Shown: in pieces, positions 1-8,217 of the stretch | Layout: every line of letters starts with the position of its first letter | How positions within the stretch are numbered: the stretch's first letter is position 1 | From: a virus | Direction: 5' to 3' (one strand) | DNA: 20,797 bases | Virus record (IMG/VR): IMGVR_UViG_3300021363_000024 | Location: 1 to 20,797 of that record | Notes under the pieces: generated by a model | Database searches by the model: none | What the model was told of the DNA's origin: nothing | What the model saw: only the letters and a program-made list of their open reading frames with translations | Program-made: the position numbers and the translations under genes

Positions 1-909
1 TCGACTGTCGAGCCCCATCACTACGGCCACGACACCCCGTCTCCCCACGGCAAGCAAGACGAAATGGTCAAGCTGATCGAGGATGAAGAGAAGGAGGGTG
101 GCTCCGGCGGCGAGGGTGGCTCCGGCGGCGGCTCCGGCGGGGAAGACAAATGGAACGCCTGGACGCGTGAGACCAAAGACACGCACCACCTGATCATCCG
201 CAAGAAGGAAGAGCAGAGCGGGGGCGGCGGCGCGGAAGGTGCTGACAGCGGCGGTGGAGGTGGCATGGATGCCATGAACTCCAAGGGCGGCCAGAAGCAG
301 CAAAAAGAACGCAAGATCCCCGAGATCGAAGAGGACGGCGACGAGAAGACCACCCAGGTCCAGTCGACGAAAGACCACATCCTCAAGACGGTCGGCAAGA
401 ACAAGTCCTACTACAAGCAGACCAAGGACGACGTCCACATTCGCTACGGCGAGCAGGACGAGAAGGCCGACATCCTCATGAACGAGGATGAGATGGTCGC
501 CCAGTTCAAGGACAAGAAGGCCAAGGTCAAGTGGACCGAGAAAGACCTGACCGTCCAGATGGGGGAAGACGACAATTCGAAGATGGTGATGACGGAAGAC
601 AAAGTCACCATCACGCAGGGGGGCGACGACGCTTCCAAGATCGTTATGAAAAAGGGCAGCGTCACCATCAGCCAGGGCGGAAGCTCTTGGAAGCTGCAAG
701 ACGGTGGGCTTTCGATCTCGATCGGCGGCACGCTCTGGGTACTTGGCGGCGGCGGATGGAGCCAGACCGGCGGTAAAGTTGGTCATAACCTCAAAGACAT
801 CGGCAACACCCACATCCACGGAGCTACTCCTCCTCCGAGCCTTCCTGTCCCGGCTATCGAAGCCCCTCCTGAGGCTCCTGACGGCACCGAAGGCATCCCA
901 ATGTCCTAA
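1..909 (+). CDS. V: Phage baseplate assembly protein V / central spike (5' truncated)
   Basis: The frame is open from base 1, so the start and the N-terminal OB-fold lie outside the window; the first internal ATG is at 64. The visible part has acidic and Gly-Ser-rich linkers (about 100-150 and 220-265), then alternating short beta repeats with VTITQGG and VTISQGG cores (about 590-720), as in the triple-stranded beta-helix of contractile-tail spikes. Near the C-terminus is NTHIHG, a His-X-His motif like the one that binds iron at the apex of P2 gpV-type spikes, followed by a Pro-rich tail. The spike sits under the tube and pierces the host envelope. It heads the baseplate gene run V-W-J-I. The family call rests on the motif and the gene order. 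Confidence 0.8.
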   Translation, partial: STVEPHHYGHDTPSPHGKQDEMVKLIEDEEKEGGSGGEGGSGGGSGGEDKWNAWTRETKDTHHLIIRKKEEQSGGGGAEGADSGGGGGMDAMNSKGGQKQQKERKIPEIEEDGDEKTTQVQSTKDHILKTVGKNKSYYKQTKDDVHIRYGEQDEKADILMNEDEMVAQFKDKKAKVKWTEKDLTVQMGEDDNSKMVMTEDKVTITQGGDDASKIVMKKGSVTISQGGSSWKLQDGGLSISIGGTLWVLGGGGWSQTGGKVGHNLKDIGNTHIHGATPPPSLPVPAIEAPPEAPDGTEGIPMS

Positions 910-939
910 CGCTTCTCAAAACATCAACAAGGAAACTCA

Positions 940-1182
940 ATGCCCAAATACAACGTCGACACCGCCTTCTGGCGCAAAGGCGAACTCCTGGCCGTCGACT
1001 CGGAAGTCACGATGACGATTGCGGAGGCCAAATACCTCAAGCACGCCATCTCGGAAAAGGGCGCCAAGGCCGCACAGCCGGTCGAAGCGGTTGCCGCTGA
1101 ACCTGAGCCGGTCCGGCCGATCGCGTACGCGGCTGTTGAAGAGCAGCCCTCGCACGGCAAGCGGCGCCGCCAGGCGGAGTAA
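940..1182 (+). CDS. Small phage protein of the 'Y-V...G...EV.L...A' type
   Basis: An 80-aa protein with an AAGGAA ribosome site just before ATG 940, lying between spike V and wedge W, 6 nt before W. The first ~45 residues follow the pattern of small phage structural-region proteins: a short Y-x-V strand, a K/D-G turn, an EV(T) strand and an Ala-rich helix. The C-terminal half is Ala/Pro/Glu-rich and ends in basic residues (KRRRQAE). The 55-aa protein at 6050-6217 has the same pattern, so the two may be paralogues. Co-transcription with the baseplate genes is likely from the spacing. Function is not known. Confidence 0.65.
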   Translation: MPKYNVDTAFWRKGELLAVDSEVTMTIAEAKYLKHAISEKGAKAAQPVEAVAAEPEPVRPIAYAAVEEQPSHGKRRRQAE

Positions 1183-1188
1183 GTCAAC

Positions 1189-1548
1189 ATGGCGATCGAT
1201 CAAACCGAGCATCTGATCGACATCGATCGGCTTAACGGCGATCTCATCCAAGGGTGGGATCGCATAAAGCAGAGCATCTTCGTCATCCTCACCACCCGGC
1301 TGCGCACTCGTTTGATGCGGCTGTGGTGGGGGTCACGCTTCATCGACATGCAGGATAAGCCCGGCAACGAGGAAGTGTTGATGACGGGCATGATGGCTGC
1401 GATCGTGGCGATCAACACCTATGAGCCCGAGTTCAAAGTCACCCGAGTGACAATCGAAGAGTTCGATGCGACCGGCGCGATCACCTTCACAGTTGAGGGT
1501 GTCGACCTAGTCGATGAGGTGCTGCGCAGAATGAAACAAACCATCTGA
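1189..1548 (+). CDS. W: Baseplate wedge protein W, gp25-like
   Basis: A 119-aa protein. It shows the GPW/gp25 family pattern: a helix with IKQSIFVILTT, then R-x-RLMRLWWGSRF (family: ...GSR...REYGSRL), a D-KPG turn, a helix ending AINTYEPEFKV (the usual EPR-type motif) and a final beta pair with TFTVEGVDL. Length fits the family (about 110-130). In contractile tails gp25/W links the sheath's first ring to the baseplate wedges. It lies between the small protein and baseplate J, as in P2 (V-W-J). ATG 1189 follows a GGCGGAG stretch. Confidence 0.88.
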   Translation: MAIDQTEHLIDIDRLNGDLIQGWDRIKQSIFVILTTRLRTRLMRLWWGSRFIDMQDKPGNEEVLMTGMMAAIVAINTYEPEFKVTRVTIEEFDATGAITFTVEGVDLVDEVLRRMKQTI

Positions 1549-1559
1549 GCGAGGGTAGA

Positions 1560-2477
1560 ATGCCCAATTACGAGTCTCCCGCGCTTTACATCGACTTCGC
1601 GCGCCTCCCGCCTCCGGCGGTGATCGAGGAGCTGGACTTCGAGGTGATGCTCGCCCGCTACAAGGCGGAAGTGCTTGCCAAGAACCCCAGGCTCGAAACC
1701 GCCCTGCGGCTTGAGCAGTCGCCGACCAACGTCATCCTGGGGGCTGAGGCCTACGGGGAGATGCTGGTCCGCGCCCGCATCAACGCGGCGGCTCGCGCCG
1801 TCATGCTGGCCTTCTCGACCGGCACCGACCTCGACAATCTGGCGGCCTTCTTCGGCGTAGAGCGCATGCGCACGCTGGGAAATCCGAACGCAATCCCGGT
1901 CGTTCCGGACACGCTTGAGAGCGACGACAGCCTGCGCCGACGAGCGCAGATGGGACCGGAAGCGTTCACGACCTCCGGCTCCGAAGGTGCCTACATCTTC
2001 CAGGCTCTGTCGGCGCACATCGGCGTCCGCGACGTAACCGCGGTCAAGATCAACGATAAGGGCGGCGTCAAGATCACGGTCATGGCGTTGGGATCCAATC
2101 CGGTTCCCTCCCAGGAGGTCCTCCTGGCTGTCGCCGAACGGCTGAACCGCAAGAATATCAAGCCGCTCACCGCCGTGATGACGGTCGGCCCGGTCAAGGT
2201 GCTCCACACCAACATCGTCGCCAACCTCAGCCTGTACCCCGGCCCAGACAGTGCGTTGGTTATGGCCGACGTCGGCAAGGCGCTGACGAGGGTGAGGGAT
2301 CGTCTCACTCTAATCGGCCGCGACCTGACCAGGTCTTCAATCATTTCGGCCCTCAACCAAGAGGGTGTCCAATCAGTCGACCTGGTGTCGCCGCCGGCCA
2401 ACATTTCGGCGATATCCGACCAGTGCGTTGTCATCGACTCCGCGGCTATCAACACGCTTCCGACGAGGGTGGATTAA
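1560..2477 (+). CDS. J: Baseplate assembly protein J
   Basis: A 305-aa protein matching P2 gpJ / Mu gp47 in length and layout. The N-terminus has PPPAVIEELDFEVMLA, the usual J start (P-x-V-I-E-x-L-D-x-E). A middle region ARAVMLAFSTGTDLDNLAAFFGVER is the family's A-G-x-x-LD-x-L-A hallmark. It continues with DDSLRRRAQMGPEAFTTSGSEGAY. The C-terminal third has alternating strands and the SIISALNQEGVQSVDLVSPPA segment. J forms the arms of the baseplate wedge with W and I. A GAGGGT ribosome site precedes ATG 1560, and tail I begins 3 nt after its stop. Confidence 0.92.
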   Translation: MPNYESPALYIDFARLPPPAVIEELDFEVMLARYKAEVLAKNPRLETALRLEQSPTNVILGAEAYGEMLVRARINAAARAVMLAFSTGTDLDNLAAFFGVERMRTLGNPNAIPVVPDTLESDDSLRRRAQMGPEAFTTSGSEGAYIFQALSAHIGVRDVTAVKINDKGGVKITVMALGSNPVPSQEVLLAVAERLNRKNIKPLTAVMTVGPVKVLHTNIVANLSLYPGPDSALVMADVGKALTRVRDRLTLIGRDLTRSSIISALNQEGVQSVDLVSPPANISAISDQCVVIDSAAINTLPTRVD

Positions 2478-2480
2478 GCA

Positions 2481-3689
2481 ATGAGCCAATTTCCGCCTCG
2501 CCTGATGGATCACATCCTTGCTCCGAACGCCACGGAATACGAGCGAGCGCTTGCTTCCCAGGTCGATCGGCTGTTGGAACTGAACATTCCCATCCGGGAG
2601 CTTTGGAACCCCTGGATCTGCCCTGAGAACCTGCTGCCGTATCTGGCTTGGGCGCTCTCGGTCGACTTGTGGGATTCCTCCTGGCCTGTCACCAAACGAC
2701 GGAGCGTGGTCGCCAACGCGATCAAGCATCACCGCCTCAAAGGGACGTTGGCTGGCACCGAAACCTATCTCGGTCTCATGGACTCGACCGTCATCAAGGC
2801 CACCGTCCCGCCGGCCAAGCTTTTCTCTGGACCTTCGCTGAGTAAAGAGCAGCGAGAGGGCTGGCTGAAGAAGCTGCCCCAGGTCCGCGTCTTTCGTCTT
2901 TACGAGCGATCGATTGCGGGCAAGAGGATCTTCTCCGGCGGCCAGCGGTACAGCAGCTTCTTTGAGGCCAAGGCCAATCAGCCGAACGACGCGATCACCA
3001 GATTGCGCCGCCGTGCCCGTTGGGTCGTCGACGGTGTCGAAACCGACTCCCGCGTCGAGAACTTCGAGAGCTATTTCAGGGTCTTCCTGAAGGCGAACCT
3101 GCCGTACTCGACCTTCTGCAACACCCCGTTGCGCATGAAGAAGAAGTTCCCGGTTCCTTCGACTGCCTACCAGCGCATCGTTACGATCGAGCCAACCTCG
3201 CTTTCGCCGTGGCGAACCACAGTCGGACCTCAGCTTGAGCCGGTCACCTCCGAGCCCGAGCTGGTCGCCGAGCCTGGCGTCGAGGGGCACGCCGTCTACT
3301 CCGGCCGCTGCTTCGGCAACCGACACTTCGTTCCCTCTCGCGCCGGCTTCCGGATGTTCGAGCGATACGCGGTCAATGACGGCTCCGCTGTCACCAAGCG
3401 ACCGTCGATCCAGTTCATGGGCGTCGGCCGCTACGGCATCAAGCCATTCAGCGCCGAGCTTAAGGTGCGGATGCGTTCGAATTGGAAGCCGTGGAAGGCA
3501 AGGGTCAACGGCACCTACATTCCGCGATCCAGGTTCTGGACGCCGCATGATCACTCGCTGATGGAAAAGAACAGGAAGGCGGCCATCGCTTCAAAGAGCC
3601 TCACCGACCAAATCTTGTTCGACACAAACACGAAGCCCGGGTTCATCTCCGGGCTCCCGCACTTCGCTGGCGACCTGATCGTCATCTGA
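2481..3689 (+). CDS. I: Phage tail protein I (long form)
   Basis: A 402-aa protein. Residues ~10-105 match the tail protein I family: LAPNATEYERAL, then PIRELWNP, C-PENLLPYLAWALSVDLWD, KRRSVVANAIKHHRLKGT and ETYLGLM. P2 gpI is under 200 residues, so this is about twice as long. The extra C-terminal part (about residues 110-402) is rich in basic and aromatic residues and not recognised; it may be an extended fibre-docking arm. Gene I normally connects wedge J to the fibre H, which fits the next genes being fibre-type. It starts 3 nt after J and is followed at once by a hairpin. Confidence 0.9.
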   Translation: MSQFPPRLMDHILAPNATEYERALASQVDRLLELNIPIRELWNPWICPENLLPYLAWALSVDLWDSSWPVTKRRSVVANAIKHHRLKGTLAGTETYLGLMDSTVIKATVPPAKLFSGPSLSKEQREGWLKKLPQVRVFRLYERSIAGKRIFSGGQRYSSFFEAKANQPNDAITRLRRRARWVVDGVETDSRVENFESYFRVFLKANLPYSTFCNTPLRMKKKFPVPSTAYQRIVTIEPTSLSPWRTTVGPQLEPVTSEPELVAEPGVEGHAVYSGRCFGNRHFVPSRAGFRMFERYAVNDGSAVTKRPSIQFMGVGRYGIKPFSAELKVRMRSNWKPWKARVNGTYIPRSRFWTPHDHSLMEKNRKAAIASKSLTDQILFDTNTKPGFISGLPHFAGDLIVI

Positions 3690-3704
3690 CAACACTTTCA
3701 ACCG

Positions 3705-3748
3705 CACGAAAGCCCACCATTCCGCGGGGAGTGGTGGGCGTTTTCGTG
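3705..3748 (+). terminator. Hairpin terminator or attenuator after tail gene I
   Basis: A stem with arms CACGAAA/TTTTCGTG outside and GCCCACCA/TGGTGGGC inside, loop about 12 nt. The T-rich stretch is inside the lower 3' arm, not after it. It sits 15 nt past the tail I stop and 20 nt before the next start codon, too close for a new promoter. It probably lowers rather than ends transcription of the fibre cassette. Confidence 0.65.
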
Positions 3749-3768
3749 CCCAAATGAAGAGGCCCTAG

Positions 3769-6039
3769 ATGGACCGCCAAGTTATCTTCCGCGACTACCA
3801 GGAACAGGTCGCATCTGACCACAACAACATCCAGGACTATGTCCAGACCGCCATGGACGACATGGCACGGGATGCGATCAGCGCCGTCCGAAAGTATTCG
3901 GGCCTCATGGTCACGAAGACCGGCCAGGTCGAAACCACCATCGGCATGGGTCGGGTTTACGAAGCAGGAGCTTCCTACACGCGCCGCTCGGTCCTGACGC
4001 AGTCGCTCGCCACCTACGTGGCAGCCGCGGCGAAGCGCATCGTCACCCTCTCGGCCTATGGCCAGGAAGTGGAGACCGACGTCGAGACCCGCGACTATCT
4101 GACCGACGTCGACACCGGCCAGGTCGAGCCGCGAGCCGTCTCGATGACCCGTTCTCGCGATGCCCAGCTGGTCTTCACGGCCGGCGCCGAGGCAGCCGAT
4201 CCGGTTCCAGCCGCGATCCCGGCGACCCACGTCGTCGTGGCGCACATCCTGCTGGACTCCACCCAGATCATCTCGATCGACATGGTGGAAGAGAATGCGG
4301 TCGTCTCGACCGACGCGCTCGACATCCGAACCGACTTGCTCGAAGCCTTCAAGGCGATCATCGAGCCCCGCGTTTCTTCGCTGGCCTCCGACCTCGCCGA
4401 CCTTGCTGTCCGCATCAGCTCGCTGGGCGAAAGCTCGCAGATCTATCGGGTCATGGAAGATCTGGCGCGCGTGAAGGAAAGCCTGCGCTATCCGCCGGAC
4501 GCTTCCGGCTTCGGCGCCGACTTCTATCTGGATCCGGGCGACTCCGACATCACCAACGCCTCGCTGCTGGCTTATGACTGTAAGCTTGAAGAGGGTATCC
4601 GCTTCGCGGACGCCAACGCCAACCAGTTCGAAATCTCGCTGTTCTCGGCCAACGATCCGAACGCTTCGAACATCGGCGGCTTTTTGATGCCGAAGTACGA
4701 CGACGAGCTGAAGATCACGACCGGCGCCTACGACTCAGAACTCGGCATCGCCCAGTACGGCTACCAGGTTCTGTCGATGAAGCAGGGCTATATGTCCCGC
4801 TCTCGTCTCCGCTACGGCGGAGGCCTGTCGGTCTGCACCAACGGCAGCCAGTACAACTATCCTGGCGAGGTCACCGACCTCTCCAATCTGTACGATCTCA
4901 CGAGCGTGGACTTCTCCACCTCCTACATCAAGGAGCGGGATCCTTACAACTACTACCACTACAACCAGCGCACCGATCAGTGGTGGTTTGATACATGGAA
5001 AGAGCCGTATATGTATGCGGTCACCACGGATCTCGCGATCACGGGCGCGAAGGTCGCGCAGACCTTCCTCGTATCCAACGACATCATCGCGACGAAGTGC
5101 GGTTTCTACATCACGGCCAAGGCCGCGAACGAAGACATCCACATCGCGCTCTGCGAAGTGTCGAACGGCGTGCCGGATACGGACAAGGTCATCATGAAGA
5201 CGACCTATCCGCAGGCCAACATCGTGGTGGGTTGGAACCGTGTGGGCATCCAGCCGACCTTCCTCCAGAAGGGCAAGCGGTACGCCTTCCTGTTCGTCTC
5301 AAACGCGAACCACAAGATCGGCATGGCTGCAGGCCAGAGCTACCTGGACGGCACGTTCTTCTATTCGACGGACGGCATCTACTACCAGGGCGACCTGACC
5401 AAGGACATGATGCTTGAGGTCTACGGGGCCAAATTCCGGTCCTCGCAGGTCGCGATCGAATTCGCGCCGATCAGCTTGGATGGTGGTTTCCGAACCATCG
5501 ACATTCTCGCTGAACAGTGGGCTCCTGAGTCGACGGAACTCGTCTTCGAGATGCGGCCGAACGGCACGGGTGAATGGAAGCCTCTGGTCGCAGACAATGC
5601 CGGAGTTCTGGCAGCTGCACCTCCTCTCGCTCAGTTCCGAGCGCGCTTCATCGGTACGAGAGACATGATGCCGATCCTTCATCTGACGGGATCGCGCATC
5701 AAGATCTACCGGCCGAAGACGGCTTACAAGCACATCTCGATCCCACAGACCGTTCCGGCGCTCTCTGCTTCTGCCGGGAACGTGGTCGTCAAGATCCTGC
5801 TCGAAGGCTACGACTCCATTCCGCACACCCACACCTGCAACCTGCGGGTCGGTGCTGCTGACGTGGCGCCGACTTCGACGGTATCCAAAATTCTCGATGC
5901 GGCATCGAAGCGGGTCGAAAAGACCCTCAGCTTCAACGTGGCTGCTGGAACGACCTCCTTCCGGATCGTTCAGACCGGCACCACCAACTCACCGCAGGTG
6001 ACGTTCCACGTCGCTCAGCGGACCTTCTACACCAAGTAA
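3769..6039 (+). CDS. Large tail appendage protein, probable fibre/baseplate-attached (756 aa)
   Basis: Not assigned to a named family with certainty. The N-terminal ~190 residues look like a baseplate-docking region (TKTGQVETTIGMGRVYEAG, then DVETRDYLTD and TQIISIDMV strands). About residues 195-245 is a heptad-rich helix (RVSSLASDLADLAVRISSL), likely a short trimeric coiled coil. A Tyr/Trp-rich stretch lies near residues 385-410. Residues ~430-560 read as a beta-sandwich (ATKCGFYITAK..., SNGVPDTDK, KGKRYAFLFVSN), resembling jelly-roll modules in adhesins. The rest is more beta-strand sequence. Its place between I and the fibre suggests an extra receptor-binding or fibre-support protein; this is inference. 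Confidence 0.7.
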   Translation: MDRQVIFRDYQEQVASDHNNIQDYVQTAMDDMARDAISAVRKYSGLMVTKTGQVETTIGMGRVYEAGASYTRRSVLTQSLATYVAAAAKRIVTLSAYGQEVETDVETRDYLTDVDTGQVEPRAVSMTRSRDAQLVFTAGAEAADPVPAAIPATHVVVAHILLDSTQIISIDMVEENAVVSTDALDIRTDLLEAFKAIIEPRVSSLASDLADLAVRISSLGESSQIYRVMEDLARVKESLRYPPDASGFGADFYLDPGDSDITNASLLAYDCKLEEGIRFADANANQFEISLFSANDPNASNIGGFLMPKYDDELKITTGAYDSELGIAQYGYQVLSMKQGYMSRSRLRYGGGLSVCTNGSQYNYPGEVTDLSNLYDLTSVDFSTSYIKERDPYNYYHYNQRTDQWWFDTWKEPYMYAVTTDLAITGAKVAQTFLVSNDIIATKCGFYITAKAANEDIHIALCEVSNGVPDTDKVIMKTTYPQANIVVGWNRVGIQPTFLQKGKRYAFLFVSNANHKIGMAAGQSYLDGTFFYSTDGIYYQGDLTKDMMLEVYGAKFRSSQVAIEFAPISLDGGFRTIDILAEQWAPESTELVFEMRPNGTGEWKPLVADNAGVLAAAPPLAQFRARFIGTRDMMPILHLTGSRIKIYRPKTAYKHISIPQTVPALSASAGNVVVKILLEGYDSIPHTHTCNLRVGAADVAPTSTVSKILDAASKRVEKTLSFNVAAGTTSFRIVQTGTTNSPQVTFHVAQRTFYTK

Positions 6040-6049
6040 CGGAGTCAAT

Positions 6050-6217
6050 ATGGCCAAACAACCGACCATCAAGCCGGAAGCGACTTACCGGGTAGAGCTG
6101 GCGCGATCCATCGAGATCGCGCCGGGCATCTGGGCTCGGCCGGGCAACGAGGTCACGCTGATCGGCGCTGACATCGCCACTCACGGTGAAGCGATCAAAA
6201 GCTACGAAGAGGTTTAA
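6050..6217 (+). CDS. Small phage protein, 55 aa
   Basis: ATG at 6050 follows GGAG at 6041-6044; the TAA at 6215-6217 is 3 nt before the fibre start. The sequence runs MAKQPTIKPEATYRVELA..., then a W-x-RPGNEVTLIG turn-strand and a short helix ending SYEEV. The Y-x-V / G-x-EV-x-L pattern resembles the first half of the 80-aa protein at 940-1182 and small proteins common in phage structural operons. Tight packing and a good ribosome site argue that it is real. Function is unknown. Confidence 0.65.
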   Translation: MAKQPTIKPEATYRVELARSIEIAPGIWARPGNEVTLIGADIATHGEAIKSYEEV

Positions 6218-6220
6218 TCC

Positions 6221-7639
6221 ATGGCTCGCCGGTTTGATCAAATCTATCGGGTCAAGCCGAGGCAAAACCTCGGCGATCCCGACTTCTGGAACCGGCGCTT
6301 CGAGGATATCGACCGCCGAATCAATTCCACCGAAGATGGGCTGGATGAGATCGGCGGGCTGTCGGCATACGTCGAGGGCCTTGCCCTCGACCGCCTCAAC
6401 CTCGTCCTGGCTCCGGCCTTTGCGAAGATCTCGCTGATCTCGGAGCAGGGCTTCTTGCTCGCTCACTCGATCAGCAACGTGACGCTCACCACGAGCGCCA
6501 CCAACACCTTCGCTATCGAAAACATGGCGGAGAGGGAGATGTTCGCTCCTTCTCCCTTCGTGACGATCACGCGCGAAGCAAACCAGACCGACTACGCGTT
6601 CGCGAAGGTCGTGGATTGGAACAACGTTTCCGGCCAGCTGGTCGTGCAAGTTCTGGAGAAGTTCGGTAATCCCGGACCTTTCACGGACTGGACGATCTAT
6701 GTCGGCTCCGCCATTTCGAAAGCGGTCGAGTCTTACCTGTTCACCATCATCTCAGCTCGCGACTCTGCTTTGGCATACCGTGACACCGCATCCGGATATG
6801 CTGCAACAGTCCTCTCTGACAAGAATGCAGTCGCCCTGATGAAGGGCGACACGCTGGCGGCACGCGATGCCGCGGCTTCTTCGGCTGCTGCCGCCGCCCT
6901 GTTCAATCCGGCTTCGTACATCGCTAAGACGGCGGCCGGCACCTACGATCAGACTATCACCTTCACGATGAGTCCGATCGTTCCCACCGTGACGTCGACT
7001 GACAACTCGGCCAAGGCGGCCTCAACTGCCTTCGTGAAGACTGCGATTAACGCTCTCATCAACGGAGCGGGTGCTTCCCTCGATACGCTCAATGAGTTGG
7101 CCGCCGCTCTCGGCAACGACGCCAACTTCTCGGCGACAATCACTGCCTCGCTTGGCAACAGGTTGCGGGTCGATACGGCGGCGCAGGGGTTGAACGCCAC
7201 GCAGCAGTCCAACGCTCGGACCAACCTCGGCCTTGCCAACTCGGCGACGCTGGCCATGGCAACGGCAGCGGGCATCAGACAAAACGTTGGGGTCAATCCC
7301 ATCGGCGTCGATCAGGCATGGGTGGCCACTGCTTTCGTTAACCTTGGCGCCAAGACCGGATCTGTTGTTCTCGACATGAGCACCGGCTCCAGGTTCTGGA
7401 TGCAGGCAGTGGGGAACATCACCATTTCGGTGGTCAATCAAAAAGACGGCCAGCCTCTCGACATCGCAATCGTTCAGGATGCAGTTGGAGGTCGAACCGT
7501 CAGCTGGGCCGCCATGTTCTACTTTCCTGACGCCACCGTTCCCACGATCAGCACTGCAGCAAACACTTGGGCGGTATTTTACTCCGGCGTTTTTCATCCG
7601 AACGGATGGTTTATGGGCGCGGGGTGGAAGATCAACTGA
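6221..7639 (+). CDS. Tail fibre protein
   Basis: A 472-aa fibre. The N-terminus (about 1-65) has a short helical region with RRFEDIDRRIN, probably for attachment. Residues ~178-230 are Ala-rich helix, like trimeric shafts. Residues ~255-305 carry two classic tail-fibre signatures, DNSAKAASTAFVKTAI and GASLDTLNELAAALGNDANF, followed by ATQQSNARTNLGLA, which is also a fibre repeat. The C-terminal 100 residues are beta-rich (TISVVNQ, W-FMGAGWKIN) and may be the head-binding tip. Its TGA overlaps the next ATG (TGATG), so the tip-like gene is translationally coupled. It corresponds to gene H in P2 order. Confidence 0.88.
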   Translation: MARRFDQIYRVKPRQNLGDPDFWNRRFEDIDRRINSTEDGLDEIGGLSAYVEGLALDRLNLVLAPAFAKISLISEQGFLLAHSISNVTLTTSATNTFAIENMAEREMFAPSPFVTITREANQTDYAFAKVVDWNNVSGQLVVQVLEKFGNPGPFTDWTIYVGSAISKAVESYLFTIISARDSALAYRDTASGYAATVLSDKNAVALMKGDTLAARDAAASSAAAAALFNPASYIAKTAAGTYDQTITFTMSPIVPTVTSTDNSAKAASTAFVKTAINALINGAGASLDTLNELAAALGNDANFSATITASLGNRLRVDTAAQGLNATQQSNARTNLGLANSATLAMATAAGIRQNVGVNPIGVDQAWVATAFVNLGAKTGSVVLDMSTGSRFWMQAVGNITISVVNQKDGQPLDIAIVQDAVGGRTVSWAAMFYFPDATVPTISTAANTWAVFYSGVFHPNGWFMGAGWKIN

Positions 7640-8211
7640 TGCTGATTGTTCATCAACGGATGATTCCAAACGTAGGACCTACCGTCACCCCAGGGTCAAT
7701 GTCGTTCACGGTGCCTGGCACCTACAGCTTCACGGTGCCCGCGTATCACACATTCGCCGCGGATGCGCGAGGATCGGGCGGTGGTGGTGGTGGCATCACG
7801 AATGGTGGAGGCGACGGTGCCGCTGGTGGGTATAGCTACTTTAATGCGCCCACTGGAAATCTGGTCGGTTACGGCGGAAACGGAGGAACGCACGGCGACT
7901 ATACGACCGGCATTCATGGAACGAACGGAGCGCCAGGAACCGGCGTTGGTGGAGACGGAAACATCACCGGAGGCGGTGCTGCTGGAGGAAATCCGGTAAC
8001 ATATCCCGCGAATGGTAGCGTCTATGACGGCGGTTATGGTGGCGCCGGGGGGCGCGCGTACAAGGCGTGGGCAAAGGGAAGCCTGCTAACCCCACGCTCA
8101 GTCATCACCATTGTTGTTGGTTCTGGTGGCGCGCCAGGGCCAATCGGAAACGGCCTTTTCACTCCCGGCAGTTATGGGGGCAATGGCGCAGTCTATCTTT
8201 CATGGAGTTAA
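7639..8211 (+). CDS. Glycine-rich tail-tip / adhesin-like protein
   Basis: The ATG at 7639 overlaps the fibre stop as TGATG and gives 190 aa; an earlier in-frame ATG (7567) lies inside the fibre gene and is unlikely. After MLIV and a strand pair with MSFTVPGTYSFTVP comes a long Gly-rich domain (RGSGGGGGG, GGGDGAAGG, GGYGGAGGR) ending in VITIVVGSGGAPG and GAVYLSWS. This is the layout of Gly-rich domains at the ends of phage fibres, where packed polyglycine helices expose variable loops for receptor contact. Here it is a separate gene. Its base composition is less GC-biased than its neighbours, consistent with module exchange. The receptor is unknown. Confidence 0.75.
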   Translation: MLIVHQRMIPNVGPTVTPGSMSFTVPGTYSFTVPAYHTFAADARGSGGGGGGITNGGGDGAAGGYSYFNAPTGNLVGYGGNGGTHGDYTTGIHGTNGAPGTGVGGDGNITGGGAAGGNPVTYPANGSVYDGGYGGAGGRAYKAWAKGSLLTPRSVITIVVGSGGAPGPIGNGLFTPGSYGGNGAVYLSWS

Positions 8212-8217
8212 CAACAA

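Noticed and set aside
2373-3554. 393-aa minus-strand open frame
   Set aside because: It lies antisense to the well-supported genes J and I and has no recognisable motif; GC-rich DNA often leaves such frames open.
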